Shown one piece after another: positions 50,797-60,317 of a stretch of 64,000 bases of DNA (within the stretch, counting starts at the first letter, position 1; each line of letters starts with the position of its first letter). The DNA lies in NCBI RefSeq assembly GCF_036568125.1, contig NZ_DATCTF010000013.1, forward strand, positions 142,354 through 206,353. Direction: 5' to 3'. The stretch comes from Magnetovibrio sp. GTDB taxonomy: Bacteria; Pseudomonadota; Alphaproteobacteria; Rhodospirillales; Magnetovibrionaceae. The translations under genes were made by a program, and so were the position numbers. Below the pieces are notes generated by a model. That model did not search any database. It was given only the letters and a program-made list of their open reading frames with translations, and was not told the DNA's origin.

Positions 50797-51219
50797 ATGG
50801 TTGAACAAGACAATGAAATCCAAGACGGCGCACAAGCCGAAGCCCAGGTCTTCGCCGCCATCGTGCGCTATCTGGCGGAACGCCTGACCGATGTCGAACC
50901 AGATGTCGATCCTGGCGATCTGGCCCACACCGGCGAGTTGTTCTTGGAACTGGCCCAAGCGTTCGAAACCACCGGCGGCTTTGAATTCGACCAGGACCAA
51001 GCCTTGCCGTTGTCCCATGCGTTCGCCATGTTGGAAGGCGGCATGCGCATTCTCGCTGAACAGGCGGCTGAATCGGGTCATACCAACGCTGCGGCCAAAA
51101 TGGAATGGGCAGGTATCAAGGCGCGCGCCATGACGGGCCTTTTGGAAACCCACCATTTATCCGGATCGGGCGGCATCGTGGCGTTCGGTTTGAACGACGA
51201 TGAGGAAGACGACATCTAA
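50797..51219 (+). CDS. Hypothetical acidic protein
   Basis: 140 residues, mostly helical and strongly acidic, ending in NDDEEDDI. Seen: VFAAIVRYLAERLTDVEPD, LFLELAQAFETTGGFEFDQ and AFAMLEGGMRILAEQAAES. No known family, signal peptide or membrane segment. ATG at 50797 is preceded by AGGCTGG. It is divergent from the EAL-like gene and convergent with another unknown gene; it may be an alphaproteobacteria-specific protein. Confidence 0.6.
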   Translation: MVEQDNEIQDGAQAEAQVFAAIVRYLAERLTDVEPDVDPGDLAHTGELFLELAQAFETTGGFEFDQDQALPLSHAFAMLEGGMRILAEQAAESGHTNAAAKMEWAGIKARAMTGLLETHHLSGSGGIVAFGLNDDEEDDI

Positions 51220-51233
51220 GACTTGATCGGCGG

Positions 51234-51629
51234 TTATTCGATGCGACCCAACTTGCGCGCCAATTGGCGCAATTCGCGGCGTTCGAACTTTAAGCTCTGC
51301 AAATGCTCAGGGTCGCGTTCAGACTTGCTTGCCGGGTCTTCTTCGCTTTTGATTGTGCGGTCCATGATAGCCATGATTTCCTCGACCGCCTGTTGCGCAG
51401 CATGAGCCTGATCGAGCGTGGCATCGTCGATCACCACTTCCTGGTCCATCATCAACTCGCTGTAGGCGTCGAAATCGCGCTCGGCCAAATCCGCCAGATC
51501 TGCGTCGAGCGATTGCCATATGTCGCCCCATGCCGTCAGCAGGGTGGCAAGCGATTTGGGCGGGTCGGTGCGTTCTTCGATATGAACCATCAAACGCACG
51601 AATTGCCATACGGTGAAGCGGAGTTCCAC
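51234..51629 (-). CDS. Hypothetical helical protein
   Basis: 131 residues with a GTG start at 51629. It is wholly alpha-helical in appearance, acidic in the middle (DADLADLAERDFDAYSEL) and basic near the end (LKFERRELRQLARKLGRIE). No known family or membrane segment. Its stop is 14 nt from that of the acidic hypothetical gene, and its start is divergent from the hybrid kinase gene. Confidence 0.55.
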   Translation of the reverse strand: MELRFTVWQFVRLMVHIEERTDPPKSLATLLTAWGDIWQSLDADLADLAERDFDAYSELMMDQEVVIDDATLDQAHAAQQAVEEIMAIMDRTIKSEEDPASKSERDPEHLQSLKFERRELRQLARKLGRIE

Positions 51630-51771
51630 GAGTGAAGCGGTCCTTTTGGTGCGGCTGCAATTTCGACACTTTATATCCCGCTACGCCTGTGTAAAGACGT
51701 TGTTTGCTTGTCAGGGAGTGCCGGGGGTTCTTACAATCGGAATTCGCGCAACATCAGGGGGGAAACCGTTC

Positions 51772-54126
51772 GTGCGCCAACCACACAAACACCTGGGCTT
51801 CAAGCGCCGCGCCTTGGTGATTGTCGTTATAACCGCAGCGGTAGCGGGCATTTTGGTGCTGTTTGGCGTGCAGTCGGTGCAGCGTATCCAGGCCGTCGAA
51901 GATCGCTGGGTGGTTTACAACCAGGACGCCACCGAAGCGGGGCGGTTGTTGCACAATATTTCGCGCCAGATGGGCTATGGCGGGTTTATCCACCATTTTA
52001 AGAACTTCATCTTGCGCCGCGACCTCGAAGACATGGCGAAATTGACCAACAATCGCGAAGCGGTCGACGCCGATTTGGAAAAACTCGAGCAGTTTGTCAT
52101 TTCCGAAGAGGAAAAAGCCGCCCTGGGTGTGATTCACGCAGCCTTCAACCAATATGCCGAAAGCGTTAACCGAGCGGCCGAAGCGTTCAAGCGCGGCCTG
52201 TCTTCGGTTGAGGTCGATATCTTGGTCAAGGTTGATGAACGCCCCACACTGGCCGCCATCGCGATTCTCAATCATTCGTTCATGACCCGCGCCCGCTTGG
52301 CCGAAACTCAGATCAACATGGCGCTCAAGGCCGCCGCCAATATGGTTTGGGTGCTGTTGGGCGTTGTTCCGGTGATCGTGCTGTTGGGGGTGGTTTTGAT
52401 TCTATTTCTGCGCCGGATCATGGTCGCCAATGCAAATTTGAGCGAGGTCCGCGACGAGTTGGCGATGCTGATGCGTCAAGCGCCGGATGCGATTTTGCAC
52501 GTCGGCAGCGATGGCGCTATTTTGCGCGCGAACGACCGGGCGGTCGCATTGTTCGGTTATCCACGCGAAGAGTTGTTGCACAAAACGATCGAGGACCTGA
52601 TCCCTAAACGATACCAGGGTGATCATGTTGGAATTCGCGAGCAGGCGTTCGACACTATGTCCTCGCGTCCCGTCGGTCGGGGCTCTACGCTGTTCGCGTT
52701 GACCAAAGACGAGCGAGAAGTGCCGGTTGAAATCAGCTTAAACTTCTCGCTGTCGGGCGGAAAGCGCATCGCCACCGCGATCGTGCGCGATATCACCGAA
52801 CGCAAGCGCGCGGAAGAGGCGCTGAAGCAGGCCCACGACGAATTGGAACAGCGCGTGCGCGAACGCACGGTCGAACTGGAACAACGGACCCGCGAACTGG
52901 AAGACGAAATCACCGAGCGCCGCCGCGCCGAAAGCCAATTGGTTCAATCGGCGAAAATGGCCACCATCGGCGAGATGTCGTCGGGCATCACCCACGAACT
53001 GAATCAACCCATGAACATCATGCGCATGGGTGTGGAGGCCGCGCAAATTCGCATCCAGCGCGGACAAGCGGACATTCCGTCACTGGCCGAGACCTTGGCG
53101 CGGATTGAAAGTCAGATCTTGCGGATGTCCGATATCATCAACCATATGCGCATTTATTCCCGACAAGATACCGAAGGGCAAGAACCCTTCGATCCGTATC
53201 AAGCTGTGCGCGAAGGCTGCAAATTGTTCGCCGGTCAATTGCCCGGTTTGAATGTGGATCTGGTCGTCGATGTGCCGCCGCCGAGCGATGAGCTAAGTCA
53301 AGTCGTCGGCCATGCCATCCGGCTCGAACAAGTGATCTTGAACCTGTTGAGCAATGCACGTGACGCGATCGTTGGACGACAAAGTCGCGGTGGCAAGGCG
53401 TTGGCCGGGAAAATCACCGTTCACATGAACGAAGATGTCGAGCGCGACAGCGTTACCATTACCGTCGACGACAACGGTGGCGGCATCGGCGAGGATGTTT
53501 TGCCGCACATTTTCGCACCGTTCGTGACCACGAAGGAGAGCGGTCAGGGTACGGGACTGGGCCTGTCCATCAGTTACGGCATCATCGAAGGCATGCACGG
53601 TGTCATCAGCGCCGTAAATTTAGACGATGGCGCGCGTTTCGAGATCACGTTGCCGCGGATCGACAAGGATGCAGTTTCTAGCATCGGGGCGGCCGGGGCG
53701 AAAACGGTATTCGATACGGCGCCGACGGCATCAGGCCCCAAAACCGCCTCGGCGCTCAAGCCCATCACGGTGCTGATCGTCGATGACGAGGTCAGCGCGG
53801 CGAACAGCCTAGCGGATTTTCTGCAAGAGATCGGCTACCTGGTATACACAGCTTACAACGGTGAGGAGGCACTTCGAATTTACGAATCCGATCCCGTCGA
53901 CGCTGTGATCACGGATGTTCATATGCCCGTGATGGACGGTTGGGAACTGGTTCGCAGGTTGCGCGAACGTTCTGGGTCGTTACCCATTTTCGCGATGACG
54001 GGACAGGTGATCGAGGAAGCCGACGATTATTTGTTGCACGGCGCGACCGACCTTTGGCGCAAGCCGATCAGTTTGAGTGAAGCGTCCCAACGCTTGCATG
54101 AGGTGTGTGGCGAAGACAGGGCGTAG
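51772..54126 (+). CDS. Hybrid sensor histidine kinase (TM sensor, PAS, HisKA, HATPase, REC)
   Basis: 784 residues starting at the GTG at 51772 with AGGGGGG about 9 nt upstream; the frame is open further upstream but without family features. TM1 about 13-34, a helical periplasmic sensor, TM2 about 188-212, PAS about 225-345 (QAPDAILHVGSDGAILRAND), a coiled coil of ERVREL-type repeats, HisKA with His in SGITHELNQPMNIMRMG (around 405), HATPase (LNLLSNARDAI, GTGLGLSISYG) and REC (VLIVDDEVSAANSLADF, VITDVHMPVMDG). A paralogue of the kinase at 56313-58865. Confidence 0.92.
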   Translation: MRQPHKHLGFKRRALVIVVITAAVAGILVLFGVQSVQRIQAVEDRWVVYNQDATEAGRLLHNISRQMGYGGFIHHFKNFILRRDLEDMAKLTNNREAVDADLEKLEQFVISEEEKAALGVIHAAFNQYAESVNRAAEAFKRGLSSVEVDILVKVDERPTLAAIAILNHSFMTRARLAETQINMALKAAANMVWVLLGVVPVIVLLGVVLILFLRRIMVANANLSEVRDELAMLMRQAPDAILHVGSDGAILRANDRAVALFGYPREELLHKTIEDLIPKRYQGDHVGIREQAFDTMSSRPVGRGSTLFALTKDEREVPVEISLNFSLSGGKRIATAIVRDITERKRAEEALKQAHDELEQRVRERTVELEQRTRELEDEITERRRAESQLVQSAKMATIGEMSSGITHELNQPMNIMRMGVEAAQIRIQRGQADIPSLAETLARIESQILRMSDIINHMRIYSRQDTEGQEPFDPYQAVREGCKLFAGQLPGLNVDLVVDVPPPSDELSQVVGHAIRLEQVILNLLSNARDAIVGRQSRGGKALAGKITVHMNEDVERDSVTITVDDNGGGIGEDVLPHIFAPFVTTKESGQGTGLGLSISYGIIEGMHGVISAVNLDDGARFEITLPRIDKDAVSSIGAAGAKTVFDTAPTASGPKTASALKPITVLIVDDEVSAANSLADFLQEIGYLVYTAYNGEEALRIYESDPVDAVITDVHMPVMDGWELVRRLRERSGSLPIFAMTGQVIEEADDYLLHGATDLWRKPISLSEASQRLHEVCGEDRA

Positions 54127-54202
54127 GCGAATCGTTGTCGGTGATCCGATCCGGCCTTGCCCTTGTCTCTTCGCTTCGATTGCGCACCTTTAACCTCGCG
54201 AT

Positions 54203-54460
54203 TTACTCGGCAGCTATCGAGAAGGTGCTCTGCTGTTGCACAGGGGTGGCGTGTTTGGATTTTCCACCAACGATTTCCACCAGTTGATGAAGCTTTTCAA
54301 AGACAGATTCGATATCAAGATTGGCAAGATCAGCGTACGCTTGGCGGCTGCGTTCGGCGTGAACTTGGGCACGACGCGCGGTGAACAGGGCTTGTTCACG
54401 GAGATGTTTGCTGCCTTCGCACATTTGGCAAATCGGATGTTGTTCATTGGATGTTGTCAT
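54203..54460 (-). CDS. Hypothetical 85-residue protein with CxxC
   Basis: Begins MTTSNEQHPICQMCEGSKHL, with a CxxC close to the N-terminus, then a charged helix (FTARRAQVHAERSRQAYADL) and a disordered tail. ATG at 54460 has a GGGGGCG upstream. It follows the LuxR-type regulator at 54513 on the same strand after 52 nt, and may belong to that two-component cluster. Family unknown. Confidence 0.55.
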   Translation of the reverse strand: MTTSNEQHPICQMCEGSKHLREQALFTARRAQVHAERSRQAYADLANLDIESVFEKLHQLVEIVGGKSKHATPVQQQSTFSIAAE

Positions 54461-54512
54461 GGTTTCGCCCCCTAGGCTTGATGACGGTTACAGTTACATG
54501 GTCAATTTCGGG

Positions 54513-55208
54513 TCAATGCGGCAGACGTGCTCCGGTGGCGGACCAGTCCGGTTCGATCACCATGCGCACGGCCTGGACGCGGTTGTTGACGCCCATTTTG
54601 CGATAGATATTTTTGACGTGGATTTTGATGGTGGCTTCTTGCAAGTCGATGGTGCGCGCGATTTCTTTGTTGGTCATGCCGCCGGCCAACAATTCCAAAA
54701 CGTGCTGTTCACGCTTGCTCAGTTTGTCAAACCGCGCAGCGTTGATGGCCCGCGTACTCGCTGCAGCCTGTGTCGCACCGGCGTAAGGACGGTTTGTGTC
54801 CTGAACGGCGGCGCCGACCAAAATTTGCGACGGGATATAGCGTTCCCCGGCCATTACCAGCTGCAAGGCGCTCATCATCACCTCGCTGCCTGCGCTTTTG
54901 GGGATGAAGCCCGCGATCCCGAGATTAAAGGCCTTCAAAATGGCCGTTTGATCGTGAGTTCCCGACAAGATCACCACGGGAACGCTGGGGTGGGTCTCCA
55001 TCATCTGCCGCACACCGGCCAGGCCGTTCATGCCCGGCATGCCGAGGTCCAAGATGATCAGCTTGAGGTCTTGAGCTTCTTTGGAGGCCTGCATGGCATG
55101 TTCGAAAGCGGCGGCTTCGATAACGTTGACGTTATCATCCAACTCTTCGAGAAACGGCGTCAGTCCATCTCGGACCAATTTATGATCGTCGGCTAAGATG
55201 ATGTCCAT
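54513..55208 (-). CDS. LuxR/NarL-family response regulator (upstream-strand second copy)
   Basis: 231 residues. REC domain with LADDHKLVRDGL, phospho-Asp in LIILDLGMPGMNG, VVILSGTHDQ and FIPKSA (conserved Lys); LuxR HTH LSKREQHVLELLAGGMTNKEIARTIDLQEATIKIHVKNIYRKMG (in parts). A clear paralogue of the product of 55434-56108, which also has the KNIYRKxG end. It is 225 nt downstream of that gene on the same strand and probably receives phosphate from one of the neighbouring hybrid kinases. Confidence 0.95.
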   Translation of the reverse strand: MDIILADDHKLVRDGLTPFLEELDDNVNVIEAAAFEHAMQASKEAQDLKLIILDLGMPGMNGLAGVRQMMETHPSVPVVILSGTHDQTAILKAFNLGIAGFIPKSAGSEVMMSALQLVMAGERYIPSQILVGAAVQDTNRPYAGATQAAASTRAINAARFDKLSKREQHVLELLAGGMTNKEIARTIDLQEATIKIHVKNIYRKMGVNNRVQAVRMVIEPDWSATGARLPH

Positions 55209-55433
55209 GTTGCGGTTTCTCCCCCGTCGGTTGGCCTTGAGGCACGGTCACGGTGTTTTCTCCACCGATAAGCACAGCCTATCAGCACCTGCAAGAGAGG
55301 TGGACGTTCGTAGGTAGTATCGGGTGGGGCTTATGTATTAACCGCGTGTGGTGTTAATACTTAAGGATTAGGTGGTGTCTATCCATAGTCACAGCCGCCA
55401 TGCTCGACGCAACCTGCCCCGTGGCGAGGCCGC
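55209..55433 (-). promoter_or_regulatory. Non-coding spacer between the tandem response-regulator genes
   Basis: 225 bases without a credible gene. The length suggests that the second regulator has its own promoter here. No strong sigma70-type pair or terminator is evident to me. Confidence 0.3.
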
Positions 55434-56108
55434 TCAAGCGGTGGGGTTTTTCCAGCCGGCCTGCAAGGTGATTCTGACGGCTTGGGCACGGTTTTGCGCG
55501 CCAATCTTGCGATAAATGTTGCGCACGTGGATTTTGACGGTGATCTCCTGCAAATCCAAGGCGCGGGCGATTTCCTTATTGGTTTCACCTTCGATCAAGT
55601 GGGCGAGTATTTCCATTTCGCGTTGCGTCAACGTGGCAAACCGGGGATCTTCTGTTTGCGCCGCTGGGTCGCTGGGCGGGACGAAAATGCTTTCGTCTTC
55701 ATCGGGGCCGCTTTCCGAAAAAGCTTCGGAGGGAAGATACTTTTCACCAGCCATGACCAAACGCAATGCGTTGACCATGGCCATGCCGCCAATATTTTTG
55801 GGGATGTAACCCGAAATGCCGTAGCCTAGCGCCGCGATCACGTCCTTGCGGTTGTAATGACCGGATAAGATGACGATGGGGACGCCTGGGTGACTTTGGG
55901 TGAATTTGCTAATGCCGTTAAAGCCGTCCATGCCGGGCATTTTGAGGTCGAGCAAGATGAGATCGAGCTTACCTGCGCTGCTGGCTTGAGCCTCGGCACC
56001 GGACAAGTTGTCGGCTTCAAGCACCTCGACATCGTCGGCCAGTTCTTGCAGAAAAGGGCGAATGCCTTCGCGCACAAGGGTGTGATCGTCTGCAAACAAA
56101 ATGCGCAT
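55434..56108 (-). CDS. LuxR/NarL-family response regulator (first copy)
   Basis: 224 residues from ATG at 56108. REC with FADDHTLVREGIRPFL, phospho-Asp in LILLDLKMPGMDG, VILSGHYNR and YIPKNIGG; an acidic linker about 130-155; LuxR HTH LTQREMEILAHLIEGETNKEIARALDLQEITVKIHVRNIYRKIG (in parts). It is a tandem paralogue of 54513-55208. The hybrid kinase gene at 56313 is upstream on the same strand, 204 nt away. Confidence 0.95.
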   Translation of the reverse strand: MRILFADDHTLVREGIRPFLQELADDVEVLEADNLSGAEAQASSAGKLDLILLDLKMPGMDGFNGISKFTQSHPGVPIVILSGHYNRKDVIAALGYGISGYIPKNIGGMAMVNALRLVMAGEKYLPSEAFSESGPDEDESIFVPPSDPAAQTEDPRFATLTQREMEILAHLIEGETNKEIARALDLQEITVKIHVRNIYRKIGAQNRAQAVRITLQAGWKNPTA

Positions 56109-56312
56109 GATAGCGGCCCCGGTCCTCCCGTGTACGAGCGTGCGTAGCAAATTCCGGAAAGAAAGCTGGCGCGTTTATTAGCCATTGCGCCATGACAATT
56201 CCTCCCCAGAACCAATAGATTACGGGCAGAATGGCGGATGGGGCAAGGATTCAATTGTGGGTCTGTTTGGGCCGGTCGGTGTCGAAAAACCGTCGAAAAT
56301 ACGTTTTGGCGT

Positions 56313-58865
56313 TTATGGGATGCACAAATCGCCGATTTTTTGGCTCAATTCCATCAAGCTGACGGGTTTTTTCATCACGTCGACTGGAGCGGAACCAGGG
56401 GTCGATGCGATGGTTTCTGTCTCGCCTAAGTGTCCAGTGACGGCGATGATGGGCAGGTTGGCGTCGATACGGCGCAATTCCTGGATCAATTCCGTGCCGC
56501 TGAAACCGGGCATGCGTATATCGGTGATCACCACATCGGGATTGTGAGTCCGATAAGCCGCCAGGCCGGTTTTGCCGTCGTTGGCGGTGGTCACGGTGAA
56601 GCCTTCCTCGGTCAGGTAGTCAGCCATGGCACGGGCCGCTTCGGCTTCGTCTTCCACCACCAAAACATGCCTGTTTTTGAAAATCGGCGCGACGGACGCC
56701 TCCAATGACGCCGCTTGTTCAGCGTGCAGGTCATGGACGGAATCGCCCGCGCCATCGCTTTCGGCGTGGCTGGTTTCGCATAGCGGTAAGGCGATGGTGA
56801 AACATGCTCCGTCAGCGGTGTTTACAGCGCTGAGGGTGCCGGACATGCCGACGATGATTTCGTGACTGAGCGACAACCCCAACCCGGTGCCTTGACCGAT
56901 CTCCTTGGTGGTGAAGAATGGATCGAAAATGTGTCCGATGTCATCCGCGCCGATGCCGCCGCCGTTATCGGAAATGCGGATCACGGCGTCGTGACGTTCG
57001 GGATGGGCCTGACAATCGATGGTGATTTGCCCATTCCAACCGGTGACGTTGCCTTTGTTGGCGTCGACGATGGAATCGCGAGCATTTTTCAAAAGATTCA
57101 GCAGAACCTGTTCAAGTTGGATCGGGCTGCCCATGGCCTTAAGCCCCGACACCGCGCCGGTAACGTTGATGTGCACGTTGTCTACGCGGAACGGATTGCG
57201 CAGCAAATGCACGATGTCGCGAATGCACAGCGACACATCGAATTCGACGATCGGCCCCGGATCCTTTCGGCTGAAAATGCGCATGCTGTCCATGATGGAG
57301 CCCATGCGTTCGGCTTGGTCTTGGATAAGTTTGTAGTTTCTCAGGTGCAAGGCATCATCGGCTTTGCCGCGATCCATTTTGAGCATTCCGCCCTCAGCTG
57401 CAAAGCGCATGATGTTTAAGGGTTGGCTCAATTCATGAGCCAACCCCGCCGCCATCCCGCCGAGCGACGCCAGTTTGGCGTTTTGCGCCATGGTGGCATC
57501 CACCAGCTTGCGTTGCGTCACATCGCGGATCACGGTGTGGCACACCGCTTCACCTTGGTAATTGGTGGGCGCGGTGACGACTTCGGCGTCAAAAATGTTT
57601 TGATCCAGCCTGCGCAGCCGACAAGAAGTAATTTGCCCGCCTTGGTGCCAGTGAGCCAGTCGGTCATGGTCTTCGATGCTGGCATCACGCGGCAAAATAT
57701 CGTCTAGAGCAAGGTGCAACAGGCCTCGTTCGTCTTTCGCGCCGAAGATTTTTCCCGCCGCAGCGTTGGCGAACAAAATTTTCCGGCCATCATGCACCAG
57801 CATGGCGTCCGGCGCCAATTCGAACAAGGTGCGGTAGCGTTGCTCGCTTTCCATCAAGGCCCGTTCCATGCGGCGGCGTCCGGTGATGTTACGTAAAATG
57901 CTCTCCAGGGCCGGCTGGTTGTCAAACATGACGGGGCTGACTTGCGCTTCGGTGTAAATCACGCTGCCGTCGGCACAGATGAATTTCATGTCCGCTTGCG
58001 GTAGAGGACTGTCGCTGGTTGAGGCTTTTTCCAGACGAATTTCAGCTAGGCGATGATGATCTGGGTGTATCAGGTCAAAGATGTCCTTGCCGATAACTTG
58101 ATCGACATGCTGATAACCCAACATTTCGGCTGCGGTTGAATTGGCATAGAGAATAATGTTGTCGCGATGTACATAGATCGCCACCGGCGCGCGTTCGATC
58201 AAGTCGCGGTGATGGCGTTCACTATCGATCAAAGCCTGTTCACGCTTCTTGATTTCCGTGATGTCGGTGCGGATTCCCACGGAACCGCCATCGGGCAGTT
58301 TGCGATCACGCAGCAAAATCCACCGCCCGTCGGCCATCTGCATTTCCGATGTCCCCTGGGGGTTGCGGAACTCACGCACTCGGTCTTCATGCCAAGATTG
58401 GGCATCTTGATCGATCTGTGCGGTCCCGCCGGAGGTGGTCATGGCGTGGGCGAGGTCGGAGAAGTGCGTGCCGGGAACCAACTTGTCGGCAATTTGAGGG
58501 TACAGCGCGCGGTATTGATCGTTGCACATGACAAAGGCTTCATCTTTGTCGAATATGACGAAGCCTTCCGAAATGCTGTCGATGGCGGTCTGCAGGTGAT
58601 GTTCGGCCACCACGGTGCGTCGTTCACTTTCACGGGCGCGCAGGGTAACCATCAACAGCGCGCCAAAAGCGCCCAGCGCCAAAGCCGAAGCAGCAATCAA
58701 GAGGGCTTTTTCAAACCCGTCGTGTTCTGAAGTTGGGTGGAAAAAGACTGCCCCCAAAAACAACGTCAGGCTGAGCCCAAACGTAGCGACCAAGCCGACC
58801 CATGCAGCCGACAAGCCGGGCTTCGACCTCACGCGTTGGTGCGATTGCTCCTTAATGTTCCCCAT
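56313..58865 (-). CDS. Hybrid sensor histidine kinase with three PAS domains and REC
   Basis: 850 residues from ATG at 58865 (ATG at 58925 is also possible but lacks a Shine-Dalgarno). Two helices near the N-terminus (about 14-36 and 50-70), then PAS domains at about 85-200 (AIDSISEGFVIFDKDEAFVM), 215-330 (APVAIYVHRDNIILYANSTA) and 345-450 (APDAMLVHDGRKILFANAAA); HisKA with His in GLAHELSQPLNIMRF; HATPase (LNLLKNARDSIV, GTGLGLSLSHE); C-terminal REC (VLVVEDEAEAARAMADY, VITDIRMPGFSG). The likely partner of the two LuxR-type regulators downstream. Confidence 0.92.
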   Translation of the reverse strand: MGNIKEQSHQRVRSKPGLSAAWVGLVATFGLSLTLFLGAVFFHPTSEHDGFEKALLIAASALALGAFGALLMVTLRARESERRTVVAEHHLQTAIDSISEGFVIFDKDEAFVMCNDQYRALYPQIADKLVPGTHFSDLAHAMTTSGGTAQIDQDAQSWHEDRVREFRNPQGTSEMQMADGRWILLRDRKLPDGGSVGIRTDITEIKKREQALIDSERHHRDLIERAPVAIYVHRDNIILYANSTAAEMLGYQHVDQVIGKDIFDLIHPDHHRLAEIRLEKASTSDSPLPQADMKFICADGSVIYTEAQVSPVMFDNQPALESILRNITGRRRMERALMESEQRYRTLFELAPDAMLVHDGRKILFANAAAGKIFGAKDERGLLHLALDDILPRDASIEDHDRLAHWHQGGQITSCRLRRLDQNIFDAEVVTAPTNYQGEAVCHTVIRDVTQRKLVDATMAQNAKLASLGGMAAGLAHELSQPLNIMRFAAEGGMLKMDRGKADDALHLRNYKLIQDQAERMGSIMDSMRIFSRKDPGPIVEFDVSLCIRDIVHLLRNPFRVDNVHINVTGAVSGLKAMGSPIQLEQVLLNLLKNARDSIVDANKGNVTGWNGQITIDCQAHPERHDAVIRISDNGGGIGADDIGHIFDPFFTTKEIGQGTGLGLSLSHEIIVGMSGTLSAVNTADGACFTIALPLCETSHAESDGAGDSVHDLHAEQAASLEASVAPIFKNRHVLVVEDEAEAARAMADYLTEEGFTVTTANDGKTGLAAYRTHNPDVVITDIRMPGFSGTELIQELRRIDANLPIIAVTGHLGETETIASTPGSAPVDVMKKPVSLMELSQKIGDLCIP

Positions 58866-59088
58866 TTGGCCGTATGGCGGAAAGCCGCCCTCCCACGTTC
58901 GCAAACCCGACAACGCACCCCACATTTCGGAGTCGCGCTAGAAGATGGGGCGTTCGGTATTGAATTTGCTGTAACACGAGGCTAGCCCCATTGGGAAAAC
59001 ATACAAAGAAAGCATAGGTATGGCGAATGCCAACCTTAGTATAGGGGCGAGGCATCTGGCCGATACTTAAGTATCGATTCGTGCGGCT

Positions 59089-60225
59089 TTAAGGCACGAC
59101 GAGTTCGAAATCGGCCTCGGCGACGCATTGGCCGTTGATCAACACCTCTATGCGATGACGGCCCGGATAATAGCGCCGCGTGGTGATCGGCTTGATGGGG
59201 TGGCGCTTGGTGGTGTGCAACACGGCGCCGGGGTTGATACTCGCGGTTTTCCACTTGAAAACTTTGGCCGTGGTGCGGCCGTTGGCGCGCATGTGGTGAA
59301 CGGCGTAGTCGATCACCAAGGGCTGCGGTTCGCTGGATGTAGAAGCGATTGCGATGTCGAAACTCAATGCCTCACCCAACGCGATGCGTGGCGTGGACAA
59401 GGAAAAGCTTTCCACCGTGATAAGAGCCGGGGCAAACCCCAATGCTTGCAATGCATATGCATGGCCGGATTTGATCAGCGTACGCAGGCCGTGACGAACC
59501 AAGCGCTGACGATCGGGGCTGGCGTCGATCATCCAGTCTTGAGCGAGCAGAGCCACTCGGTCGGGATGGTCTTTGGCAATGTCGTTGAGGTTGTTGGCGA
59601 CAGAGCGTCGAACGTATTCGGACGGGTCGTCTTTGAGCATCTCCAACAGTCGGATCACCGGCGAGGGATCGTCGACGAATGTATGTAGGCGCATGCCCCA
59701 CGGCAGGCGCGGGCGGCTGCCTTCACTGACCAGCCGGCGCACATGTTCGTTTTTGTCCGTGGTCCAACGTGCAAAGGTCTCCAACGTCTGTTCTGGATGG
59801 TTTGCGAGAAAAGGGCGCACGGCGAATTCCGACGAAAAGCGCGAGGTCATGTCCTTGAGCGTGTCCAGCGCCAGAGCCACGTGATTTTGGCCGCGCAAGG
59901 CGATGAATTCAGCCATCGGCAAAATTGGCCAGCCCCTGATGCCGCGGTCGACTGGGCCGGTTTGCATATCGCTGTTGGTTTGACCGCAGTCTGGATCCAG
60001 GCTCGCGATCAAGATATCTGCAGCGCTGGGAAAATCTTCGGGCAGATGGTGTATCAGGGCTGTCGTGATGCGATCCGCGCGCTGCTTCAATTCCAGCCGC
60101 TCAAGCCCTTCACTGGCCGTGGCGATGAAGCTCGGCGCATCGAAATCGGGAGCCACGCGGCCAAGATGCCGGGCCATGGCGCGGATGACGGGGACGTTGA
60201 AGTTGTTTTTGAACGGTTCGGCCAT
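59089..60225 (-). CDS. alkC: AlkC-type alkylpurine DNA glycosylase with C-terminal Ig-like domain
   Basis: 378 residues from ATG at 60225 (MAEPFKNNFN). HEAT-like repeats form the AlkC core: FSSEFAVRPFLANHPEQTL, HVRRLVSEGSRPRLPWGM and DDPSEYVRRSVANNLNDIAK. It would excise alkylated bases without base flipping, in base-excision repair. From about residue 290 a beta-sandwich-like domain follows (ALGEALSFDIAIAS, VIDYAVHHM, RYYPGRHRIEVLING), matching the Ig-like domain described for some AlkC enzymes. The gene is divergent from an EEP hydrolase gene. Confidence 0.87.
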   Translation of the reverse strand: MAEPFKNNFNVPVIRAMARHLGRVAPDFDAPSFIATASEGLERLELKQRADRITTALIHHLPEDFPSAADILIASLDPDCGQTNSDMQTGPVDRGIRGWPILPMAEFIALRGQNHVALALDTLKDMTSRFSSEFAVRPFLANHPEQTLETFARWTTDKNEHVRRLVSEGSRPRLPWGMRLHTFVDDPSPVIRLLEMLKDDPSEYVRRSVANNLNDIAKDHPDRVALLAQDWMIDASPDRQRLVRHGLRTLIKSGHAYALQALGFAPALITVESFSLSTPRIALGEALSFDIAIASTSSEPQPLVIDYAVHHMRANGRTTAKVFKWKTASINPGAVLHTTKRHPIKPITTRRYYPGRHRIEVLINGQCVAEADFELVVP

Positions 60226-60317
60226 GCGGCGATGATAAGTCGCGCCGGGGCTGGGGGGAAGCCTTCTCGATGAGGTTTTAATACCTCTGTTACATTGGCC
60301 CATTACTCACACTCCCC

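Noticed and set aside
54458..54486. A GTAACC…CGAA pair on the minus strand just before the 85-residue CxxC gene
   Set aside because: The spacer is 18 rather than 16 bases, and the CGAA overlaps the ribosome-binding region directly before the ATG, leaving no room for a leader.
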